NCBI RefSeq assembly: GCF_027498035.1
Contig: NZ_CP114978.1
Location: forward strand, 4,216,001 to 4,280,000
Length of the DNA: 64,000 bases
Reading direction: 5' to 3'
Origin: Pseudoxanthomonas sp.
Lineage (GTDB): Bacteria; Pseudomonadota; Gammaproteobacteria; Xanthomonadales; Xanthomonadaceae
The translations under genes and the position numbers were made by a program. Within the stretch, counting starts at the first letter, position 1. The number at the start of each line of letters is the position of its first letter. The notes under the pieces are model-generated. The model made no database searches. It was not told the DNA's origin and worked only from the letters and a program-made list of their open reading frames with translations. This document shows, one piece after another, positions 50,449-58,185 of the stretch.

Positions 50449-52839
50449 ATGAGCGTCGATCACGGCCATGCCTGCGCCGGTGGCGAGATGGCGATCACCG
50501 ACCCGGCGCGTCGGCGCTTCCTGCAGTGGAGCGCGCTGGCGATGGCCGCCGGCCTGCTGCGCTTTCCGCTGGACGCGGCCGCGTCGGTCGCCGGCAAGGT
50601 CACCGCCGTGCCGCTGCAGGACGTGCGGCTCAAGCCGTCGCTGTTCCTGGACTCGTTGCTGGTCAACCGCCGTTATCTGTTCGAAATCGAGCCGGACCGG
50701 CTGCTGCACAACTTCCTGCAGTACGCCGGCCTGCCGCCCAAGGGCGAGGTCTATGGCGGCTGGGAAGGCGACACCATCGCCGGGCACACGCTGGGCCATT
50801 ACCTCAGCGCACTGTCCAAGCTTTACGCACAGACCGGCGACAGGGAGGTCAAGACGCGCATCGACTACATCGTGGCCGAACTTGCGCGCGCCCAGGCGCA
50901 GGACGCCGATGGCTATGTCGGCGGCCTGACCCGCAAGACCGACGCGGGCAAGATCGAAGGCGGCAAGGCCGTGTTCGAGGACATCCGGCGTGGTGCGGTC
51001 AAGGGCAGCGCGTTCAACATCAATGGCAGCTGGTCGCCGCTGTATACGGTGCACAAACTGTTCGCCGGTCTGCTCGATGCCGATGAACTCGCTGGCAGCA
51101 CGCAGGCGCTGTCGGTGCTGACCCCGCTGGCGGCTTACCTGGCCGGCGTGTTCGATGCGCTGGACCACGAGCAGATGCAGACCCTGCTGGATACCGAGTT
51201 CGGCGGCCTCAACGAGTCCTACATCGCGTTGGGCGCACGCACCGGCGATGCGCGCTGGATCGCCATCGGCAAGCGCCTGCGCCACGACAAGATCATCGAC
51301 CCGACCATCGCCGGCAAGGACGACCTGCCGCACCACCACGCCAACACCCAGGTGCCCAAGTTCATCGGCGAGGCGCGGCAGTTCGAGGTGGCGGGCGATG
51401 CGGATGCGGCCGCTGCGGCGCGTTTCTTCTGGGAGACCGTCACTACGCACTACAGCTATGTGATCGGCGGCAATGCCGACCGCGAATACTTCCAGCAGCC
51501 CGATACGATTTCCGCGTTCCTGACCGAGCAGACCTGCGAGCACTGCAACAGCTACAACATGCTCAAGCTGACCCGGCACCTGTACCAGTGGACGCCGCAG
51601 GCGCGCTACTTCGACTATTACGAGCGCACGCTGCACAACCACACCATGGCCGCGCAGCATCCTGCGACCGGCATGTTCACCTACATGACCCCGATGATCA
51701 CCGGTGGCGAGCGCGGGTTCTCCGATAAGTTCGATTCGTTCTGGTGCTGCGTGGGCAGCGGCATGGAGGCGCACGCGCAGTTCGGCGATTCGATCTACTG
51801 GCAGGACGGGCAGTCGCTGTACGTCAATTTGTACATTCCGTCGAAGCTGGACTGGAAGGAAGGCGAGCTGGCGCTGGAGCTGGACAGCGGCGTGCCGCAC
51901 AACGGCCAGGTGCGCCTGCAGGTCACGCGCGCTGGTGCGCAGGCGCCGCGGCGCCTGCTGCTGCGGATTCCCGCCTGGTGCGAAGGGCGTTACACGCTCA
52001 GGCTCAACGGCCGCAAGGCCGTGGCCAAGGCGAGCGAGGGCTACGCAGTGCTGGAGCGTAGCTGGCGCGCCGGTGATGTGGTCGAGCTCACCTTAGCGAC
52101 GCCGCTGCGTCTGGAACATGCGGCCGGCGACCCTGACAGTGTGGTGGTGATGCGCGGCCCGCTGGCGCTGGCCGCCGACCTGGGCCCGGTCAGCGAACCC
52201 TACGACGCGCCCGATCCGGCCCTGGTCGCCGATGTCTCGCCGCTGTCCGGTTTCGTTGCGCTGCCGGAGCCCGGGCGCTTCCTGGCCAGCACCACGCGGC
52301 CGCAGGCGCTGGAATTTTCGCCGTTCTACGCCCAGTACGACCGGCGCAGCGCGCTGTACTTCAAGCAGATGGATTCGCAGCAGTGGGCTAGCGAGGCGCA
52401 GCGCCGCACACGCGACAAGGCCGAGCACGCCGCGTTGCTGGCCAGCGCAGTGGACATGATCCAGTTCGGCAACGAGGCCTCTGAAAAGGCGCACAAGCTG
52501 AGCAGCGACACCTCGTTCGGCGGCGCCTATCGCCGCCAGGAATGCCGCGATGTGCGCGGCAAGGGTTTCGTCGAATTCCAGATGCAGGGCAGCGACAAGC
52601 CGCTGGTGCTGCGGCTGCGCTTCTGGGGCAGCGACAAGGGGCGCTTCAACATCCTCATCGACGGCAAGCTTGCCGTCGAGGTGAAGGTCGAGCGCGGGCA
52701 GGTGATCGATTTCGTCGACCACGACTATCCGTTACCGCCGGCACTGACGGCTGGTGGCAAGGCGCTGACCTTCCGGTTCGAGCCGCAGCACGGCGATACC
52801 GCTGGGCCGCTGTTCGGTGGCTGGCTGATCCCGGCCTGA
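50449..52839 (+). CDS. GH127 (DUF1680) beta-L-arabinofuranosidase
   Basis: 796 residues. A Tat-like signal (ARRRFLQWSALAMAAGLLRFPLDAAAS, RR at about 22-24) precedes the GH127 (alpha/alpha)6 barrel (about 60-460). The zinc-thiolate site of known enzymes is complete: Glu364 and Cys366 in CEHCNSYNM, Cys433 (nucleophile) and Cys434 in FWCCVGSGME. A beta-sandwich follows, then an extra C-terminal domain (about 630-796). Characterised GH127 members remove beta-L-Araf from hydroxyproline-linked arabinans. Starts at 50449 or 50488 are both possible; the latter puts the Tat motif nearer the N-terminus. Confidence 0.92.
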   Translation: MSVDHGHACAGGEMAITDPARRRFLQWSALAMAAGLLRFPLDAAASVAGKVTAVPLQDVRLKPSLFLDSLLVNRRYLFEIEPDRLLHNFLQYAGLPPKGEVYGGWEGDTIAGHTLGHYLSALSKLYAQTGDREVKTRIDYIVAELARAQAQDADGYVGGLTRKTDAGKIEGGKAVFEDIRRGAVKGSAFNINGSWSPLYTVHKLFAGLLDADELAGSTQALSVLTPLAAYLAGVFDALDHEQMQTLLDTEFGGLNESYIALGARTGDARWIAIGKRLRHDKIIDPTIAGKDDLPHHHANTQVPKFIGEARQFEVAGDADAAAAARFFWETVTTHYSYVIGGNADREYFQQPDTISAFLTEQTCEHCNSYNMLKLTRHLYQWTPQARYFDYYERTLHNHTMAAQHPATGMFTYMTPMITGGERGFSDKFDSFWCCVGSGMEAHAQFGDSIYWQDGQSLYVNLYIPSKLDWKEGELALELDSGVPHNGQVRLQVTRAGAQAPRRLLLRIPAWCEGRYTLRLNGRKAVAKASEGYAVLERSWRAGDVVELTLATPLRLEHAAGDPDSVVVMRGPLALAADLGPVSEPYDAPDPALVADVSPLSGFVALPEPGRFLASTTRPQALEFSPFYAQYDRRSALYFKQMDSQQWASEAQRRTRDKAEHAALLASAVDMIQFGNEASEKAHKLSSDTSFGGAYRRQECRDVRGKGFVEFQMQGSDKPLVLRLRFWGSDKGRFNILIDGKLAVEVKVERGQVIDFVDHDYPLPPALTAGGKALTFRFEPQHGDTAGPLFGGWLIPA

Positions 52840-52899
52840 GCCTGCAGGCCGCGCGCGCCCGCGACGCAGTCTTTCCCATCCGAGCACAGGAGGCCCGCG

Positions 52900-54507
52900 A
52901 TGCCGCGACTGGACCTGGAAGTTTCCCCGCGCGCCATGCGCGTGCTTGCCGGCCTGGCGCTGGTCCTGGGCAGTGCCGCGTTTGCCGGCTGCGCGCATGC
53001 GCCGGTGGTCGATCGGCAGGCGCGCCAGGCGCCCACGCCGGCGCCTCTGGCTGGCGTCTGGGTGTTTGCGCAGGGCCCGGCGTTTCCCGGGCCGCGCTAC
53101 ATGCGTATCGCGCTGAAGGACGGCCAGTGGCAGGGGTACATCACCACCGACTGGTATGGCGATATACCGATGGACAAGCTTCGCGTCGAAGGCGACGTGG
53201 CGCATTTCGAGATCGACAACGGCAATGCCAAGCTGCCGGTGCGGCCCTGGACGGCGACGCTGGATGGTGGACAGGTGCAGGTGGTGGGACGGATCTGGGA
53301 CGAGCAGGTCGACATCGTCGGCCAGCGCGGCGGCGAAGCCGACGCAGCGCGGCTGGCGTTCCCAAGTGAAGCCTTGCCAGCGCTGCGGTCGCTGAGGCCG
53401 GACGGGTTGATGGCGACGCCGCCGATGGGCTGGAGCAGCTGGAACACCTTCGCCGACCGGATCGACGATGCCACCATCCGCGGCATCGCCGATGCGATGG
53501 TCCGCAGCGGCCTGCGCGATGCCGGCTATCGCTACATCAACATCGACGACGGCTGGCAGGGCACGCGCGGCGCCGACGGCGTGCTGCAGCCCAATGCGCA
53601 CTTCCCGGACATGAGGGCACTGGCCGATTACGTCCATGCCAAAGGACTCAAGCTGGGCATCTACAGTTCGCCCGGTCCGAAAACCTGCGCCGGCTATACC
53701 GGCAGTTACGGCCACGTCGAGCAGGACGCGCGGACCTGGGCTGGCTGGGGCATCGACTACGTCAAGTACGACCTGTGCTCGGGCGAGGGTATCTTCCGCA
53801 CGCCGACCCAGGTGCGACAGGCCTATCTGAAGATGGGCCTGGCCCTGCGCGCAACGGACAGGCCGATCGTCTACAGCCTGTGCCAGTACGGTCGCGATCA
53901 TGTCGGCCGCTGGGGGCGCGAGGTCGGCGGACATCTGTGGCGGACCACGGGCGACATCGAGGACGCCTATCCGGTGATGTCCGGCATCGGCTTCGACAGG
54001 AATGGGGGCGCCGCCGATGCAGGGCCGGGCGGATGGAATGACCCGGACATGCTTGAGGTCGGCAACGGCGGCATGTCCGAAGACGAATACCGCACCCACA
54101 TGAGCCTGTGGGCACTGTCGGCCGCGCCGCTGCTGCTGGGCAACGACCTGCGCCGGATGACGCCAGCCACGCGCAAGCTGTTGCTCAACCCCGCAGTCAT
54201 CGCCGTGGACCAGGACGTGCTGGGCGTGCAGGGTACGCAGGTCCGCCGCGAGGGCGACATCGCGCTGTGGCGCAAGCCGATGGCCGATGGTTCGGTGGTG
54301 CTGGGCCTGTTCAACCGTGGCGCGGTAGCGGGCAGGATCGCGGTTTCGCCTGCCGATGCCGGGTTCACACCAGGTGCGTGGCAGGTCCGCGACCTGTGGT
54401 CGGGCAAGCGCCTGGATCCGCATATCGCCGAGTTTCAGGTGGTGGCGCATGGCGCCACCTTGCTGCGGGCCTGGCCACATCCTGGCGCAGCTGCGAAGCA
54501 TCAGTGA
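52900..54507 (+). CDS. GH27 alpha-galactosidase / beta-L-arabinopyranosidase lipoprotein
   Basis: 535 residues. The signal ends GSAAFAGC (lipid Cys near residue 31). About 120 residues of N-terminal beta domain precede the GH27 barrel: MGWSSWNTFADRIDDATIRGIADAMV, YRYINIDDGWQG, WGIDYVKYDLCSG (nucleophile Asp291), GGWNDPDMLEVGNGGM (acid/base region) and the C-terminal sandwich. GH27 includes enzymes for alpha-galactose and for beta-L-arabinopyranose, both found in arabinogalactan; sequence alone cannot choose. It follows GH127 after 60 bases on the same strand. Confidence 0.9.
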   Translation: MPRLDLEVSPRAMRVLAGLALVLGSAAFAGCAHAPVVDRQARQAPTPAPLAGVWVFAQGPAFPGPRYMRIALKDGQWQGYITTDWYGDIPMDKLRVEGDVAHFEIDNGNAKLPVRPWTATLDGGQVQVVGRIWDEQVDIVGQRGGEADAARLAFPSEALPALRSLRPDGLMATPPMGWSSWNTFADRIDDATIRGIADAMVRSGLRDAGYRYINIDDGWQGTRGADGVLQPNAHFPDMRALADYVHAKGLKLGIYSSPGPKTCAGYTGSYGHVEQDARTWAGWGIDYVKYDLCSGEGIFRTPTQVRQAYLKMGLALRATDRPIVYSLCQYGRDHVGRWGREVGGHLWRTTGDIEDAYPVMSGIGFDRNGGAADAGPGGWNDPDMLEVGNGGMSEDEYRTHMSLWALSAAPLLLGNDLRRMTPATRKLLLNPAVIAVDQDVLGVQGTQVRREGDIALWRKPMADGSVVLGLFNRGAVAGRIAVSPADAGFTPGAWQVRDLWSGKRLDPHIAEFQVVAHGATLLRAWPHPGAAAKHQ

Positions 54508-54814
54508 CCGCGCGCGCGTCGCCACGACGCGCGACATTGCGCCGTGCGGGTTTCCGCATGGAAACGCGGCAAATGCGACAAGACGCTGCATGAGCAGGCC
54601 GGCATTGTGACCGTGTGATGAAAATGGCCTGAAGCGGGGCGTGCAGCGAGGGGGCTGCGGCACAGGCGCTCCACCGAAGGCATTTTTCATCGTCGGCCCG
54701 GCAGCCCATGCCGGCAGGCAATTACTCCGAACCAACCGATCCGCTGGCATGCGCCGGTGCGGGGACGCTTTGTCCCGAGTCCGGCGCTCCACATCCAACC
54801 GAGGAATTCCAGAA
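54508..54814 (+). promoter_or_regulatory. Control region upstream of the TonB receptor gene
   Basis: A 307-base gap without a gene. It carries a perfect inverted repeat GTTTCC (54550-54555), GCAT, GGAAAC (54560-54565), which includes TTTCCGCAT (54551-54559), and the Shine-Dalgarno GAGGAA (54801-54806) with eight bases to the ATG. I see no sure -35/-10 pair. The inverted repeat is a candidate operator for sugar-responsive control. Confidence 0.5.
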
Positions 54815-57709
54815 ATGACGCCACGTCCGTCCCACCTCCTCTCTACGCGCCATGCACTGGCCCCGCGCCGACCACTGACCGTTGCCGTGGCCGCGGTGTT
54901 GATGCTGGCTGCCGCCACGCCCGTGCTTGCCCAGGAGGCCACGACCGACGGTGGCGACGCGCCCAAGACGCTGGATAACGTGGTGGTCACCGGTTCGCGC
55001 CTGCGCCGCGTGGATACAGAGACCGCCAACCCGGTGGTGACCGTGACCCGCGAGCAGATCACCGCCACTGGCAAGGCGACCGTGGGCGACCTGTTGCAGG
55101 AACTGCCGTCCATCGCCGGCAACGCGACCAATCCGAACACCAACAACGGCGGCGGTACCGGCGCCTCGACCGTCTCGCTGCGTGGCCTGGGCGACAAGCG
55201 CACGCTGGTGCTGGTCAACGGCATGCGCCTGGCCTACAACGACGTCAATGCGATCCCGGCCAGCATGATCGAGCGCATCGAGGTGCTCAGCGACGGCGCC
55301 TCGGCTGTCTATGGCTCCGACGCAATCGGTGGCGTGGTGAACTTCATCCTGCGCGATCGTTTCGAAGGCACCCAGTTCTCCACCGATTTCGGCAGCAGCT
55401 GGAAGGGCGACGGCAACCGCCGCAACTTCTCGCTCACCACTGGCAAGACCTGGGACCGCGGCAGCATCGTGGCCGGCCTGTCCTACCACAACCTGGATGC
55501 GGTCTCCGCCGCGGAACGTGACTACTCCAAGGATGCGCTGTACCTGATCGACGGTGCGTCGGTGAAGCAGGGCTCGTCGGCCACACCGACCGGTTCGGTG
55601 AACTTCAACGATGGCTCCGCTGCATCGACTGCACTGGCCGCCTCCAACGGCTGTTCGCGGGTGACGCTCAACAGTGGCGTCAGCGGCACTGCCAGCGCCA
55701 GCGACTTCCATTGCTACAGCGCCACCAGTGACTCCTACAACTACCAGCCCTACAACCTGCTGCAGACGCCGCAGGAACGGACCAACGCGTTCGTGATGGG
55801 CACCTTCCGCATCAATGACAACGTCGAGGCCTATCTCAATACCTGGTTCAGCAAGACCGAGTCGTCATCCGTCATCGCGCCGATCCCGATCTTCGCCAAC
55901 GGCGACAACTTCCTGGTTTCGGCCGACAGCTACTACAACCCATACGGCGTCAATTTCGGCACCGATCGCACCACGGGCACTTCGTACAACGACCTCAACA
56001 CCCGCATCACGGCGCTGGGCAACCGCCGCTACGAGTACGACACCTACAACCTGCAGGTGACCCCGGGCCTGCGCGGCAGCTTCGGCAGCAGCTCGTGGCA
56101 GTGGGATGCCAGCATGAACTACGGAAGGGTCAAGCAGAAATCGACCAACTACGGCTTCCTGAACTACACCAAGTTCAACCAGGCCGTCGGCGCCTCGTTC
56201 CTGGATACCGACGGCGTGGTCAAGTGCGGCAGCGCGGGTAACGTGATCGCCGGCTGCACGCCGATCAACATCTTCAACATCAACGATGCGTCCAATACGG
56301 CTGCGCTGGAGGCGATGCTGGTCAATCCTGTCGTGACCAGCATCTACACGGTCAAGCAGATCGAGGCCAACGCCAACGGCGAGCTGTTCGACCTGCCGGC
56401 CGGCACGGTGAGCCTGGCCGCTGGCCTGTCCTACCGCAACGAGTCGACCAGCACCCAGGCCGATGCCGCCTGGACGGCCGACGAGAACGGCCTGTGCGAC
56501 ACGATCGAGTTCTGCGCCTCCACCCTCAGCGGCGGCTTCAACGTCAAGGAAGCCTATGCCGAAGCGCTGTTCCCGCTGCTCAAGGACCTGCCGCTGATCG
56601 AGTCGCTGAACCTGACGGTCGGCTCGCGCTTCTCCGACTACAGCTCGGTCGGCAGCAAGACCAACAGCAAGGTGTCGCTGGAATACCGTCCCATCCAGGA
56701 CCTGCTGCTGCGTGGTACCGCGTCCCAGGTGTTCCGCGCGCCCAACATCAGCGAGCTGTATTCGGGCGTGGCCGGCGATGCGGCCACCGCCAACGATCCG
56801 TGCAACGGCTACACCGGTGGCCACGAGGCGGCCTGCGCCAACGTGCCCACCGACGGCAGCTACCAGCAGGCCGACGGCCAGGTCTCCGCCAAGGCTTCCG
56901 GTGCGGTCGTGGCGGGGTATCAGCTCAAGCCCGAAACCGGCAAGTCCTATGACGTGGGCTTCGTCTACGACCCGCGCTGGCTCGAAGGCCTGTCGCTGAG
57001 CGCGGACTGGTGGCGCATCGACCTGGAAGACACCATCACCACCGTGTCGGCGCAGACGGTGATGAACCAGTGCTACGCGAACTCGGCCAGCAGCTTCTGC
57101 TCGCTGATCCATCGCAACGACAACGGCACCATCAACTACATCGCAGAGCCGACGGTCAACCTGGGCAAGCTCTGGGCGCGGGGCATCGACTTCAGCCTGA
57201 CCTACCGCCTGCCGGAGACCGCGTGGGGCAAGTTCACCGCCAGCCTCAACGGCACCTACACCAGCCTGTACGACATCCTGCCCGACACCACCGATGCGAG
57301 CACGGTGACCATCCACAATGCGGGCAAATTCACGTACTCCTACGGCAATTTCCCGCGCTGGCGCGGCCTGGGCACGGTGGCCTGGAACAAGGGCGACTGG
57401 AGCGCGTCCTGGCGCATCCGCTATGTCGGCAAGACCCAGATCGGCAGCAGCGACCTGGACCAGGGGTTGTCGGCCGATTCGGATGAAGCCGGCGTGGTCC
57501 GCGGCATCGGCGCGTACATCTACCACAACCTGCAGGCTGGCTATCAGTACACGCCGTGGCACACCCGCTTCGAGGTCGGCGTGGACAACGTGACCAACAA
57601 GCAGCCGCCGCTGTACTACGCCAACAACGTGACCAACGCCAATACCGACGTGGCCACTTATGACCTGCTGGGCCGCTTCATGTGGGCGCGCATGACGGTG
57701 ACATTCTGA
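54815..57709 (+). CDS. TonB-dependent outer-membrane receptor
   Basis: 964 residues. After a signal (RPLTVAVAAVLMLAAATPVLAQ) comes a TonB-box-like stretch (KTLDNVVVTGSRLRR), the plug domain (NPVVTVTREQITATGKATVGDLLQELPSIAGN...VSLRGLGDKRTLVLVNGMRL...IERIEVLSDGASAVYGSDAIGGVVNFILRD) and a 22-strand barrel ending in ARMTVTF with the terminal Phe. It takes up a ligand through the outer membrane with TonB-ExbBD energy. Location after exported glycosidases points to an oligosaccharide or glycopeptide. It lacks an N-terminal signalling domain, so no sigma/anti-sigma partner is implied. ATG 54815 is set by GAGGAA. Confidence 0.94.
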   Translation: MTPRPSHLLSTRHALAPRRPLTVAVAAVLMLAAATPVLAQEATTDGGDAPKTLDNVVVTGSRLRRVDTETANPVVTVTREQITATGKATVGDLLQELPSIAGNATNPNTNNGGGTGASTVSLRGLGDKRTLVLVNGMRLAYNDVNAIPASMIERIEVLSDGASAVYGSDAIGGVVNFILRDRFEGTQFSTDFGSSWKGDGNRRNFSLTTGKTWDRGSIVAGLSYHNLDAVSAAERDYSKDALYLIDGASVKQGSSATPTGSVNFNDGSAASTALAASNGCSRVTLNSGVSGTASASDFHCYSATSDSYNYQPYNLLQTPQERTNAFVMGTFRINDNVEAYLNTWFSKTESSSVIAPIPIFANGDNFLVSADSYYNPYGVNFGTDRTTGTSYNDLNTRITALGNRRYEYDTYNLQVTPGLRGSFGSSSWQWDASMNYGRVKQKSTNYGFLNYTKFNQAVGASFLDTDGVVKCGSAGNVIAGCTPINIFNINDASNTAALEAMLVNPVVTSIYTVKQIEANANGELFDLPAGTVSLAAGLSYRNESTSTQADAAWTADENGLCDTIEFCASTLSGGFNVKEAYAEALFPLLKDLPLIESLNLTVGSRFSDYSSVGSKTNSKVSLEYRPIQDLLLRGTASQVFRAPNISELYSGVAGDAATANDPCNGYTGGHEAACANVPTDGSYQQADGQVSAKASGAVVAGYQLKPETGKSYDVGFVYDPRWLEGLSLSADWWRIDLEDTITTVSAQTVMNQCYANSASSFCSLIHRNDNGTINYIAEPTVNLGKLWARGIDFSLTYRLPETAWGKFTASLNGTYTSLYDILPDTTDASTVTIHNAGKFTYSYGNFPRWRGLGTVAWNKGDWSASWRIRYVGKTQIGSSDLDQGLSADSDEAGVVRGIGAYIYHNLQAGYQYTPWHTRFEVGVDNVTNKQPPLYYANNVTNANTDVATYDLLGRFMWARMTVTF

Positions 57710-57712
57710 GGC

Positions 57713-58126
57713 ATGCCGGTCCGGGTTGCACACCCGGACATGGTTCTGACGCCGGCGTGGGCCTTCGTGTCCACGTCGGCGGTCTTCCAGCATGACGGTC
57801 GCTATTACTTCATGGGCTCCGAATGCACGGGCTGGAAGCCCAACACCGCCCATGGCGCCACGGCGGCATCGCCGATGGGGCCCCGGACGGAGTTTGGAAA
57901 TCCCGCGCAGGGTGCCGATGCCGCGCTGACCTTCCACAGCCAGAGCGCCTATGTGTTGCCCTGGCCTGGGCAGCCGGGTCGCTTCATCTACATGGGTGAT
58001 CGCTGGAACCCCGACAACGCCATCGATGGTCGCTATGTCTGGCTGCCGCTGACCTTGACCGAGGATGGTTTCCGGATCGCGTGGCGCGATAGCTGGCGGC
58101 CGGACAAGCAAAAGGCCGGCGATTAA
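57713..58126 (+). pseudogene. C-terminal remnant of a GH43-type glycosidase
   Basis: The 137-residue frame starts four bases after the TonB receptor stop. FQHDGRYYFMGSECTGWKPNTAHGATAASPMGPRTEFGNPAQGADAALTFHSQSAYVLPWPGQPGRFIYMGDRWNPDNAIDGRYVWLPLTLTEDGFRIAWRDSW matches the end of the five-bladed propeller of GH43 exo-beta-1,3-galactanase-like enzymes (blades 4-5). The N-terminal catalytic blades and the signal are missing, so it cannot be active alone. A deletion seems to have joined the receptor end to the GH43 tail. An intact homologue would fit the arabinogalactan theme. Confidence 0.75.
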
Positions 58127-58185
58127 GCCGGCCTCTCCATTTCGTCCCTGCGCCCGGGCGTGTCCGGCACGCAGGATGTGGTGCC

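Noticed and set aside
55865..58111. Long minus-strand open frame opposite the TonB receptor
   Set aside because: Shadow frame; its product has no domain and the receptor is well supported.
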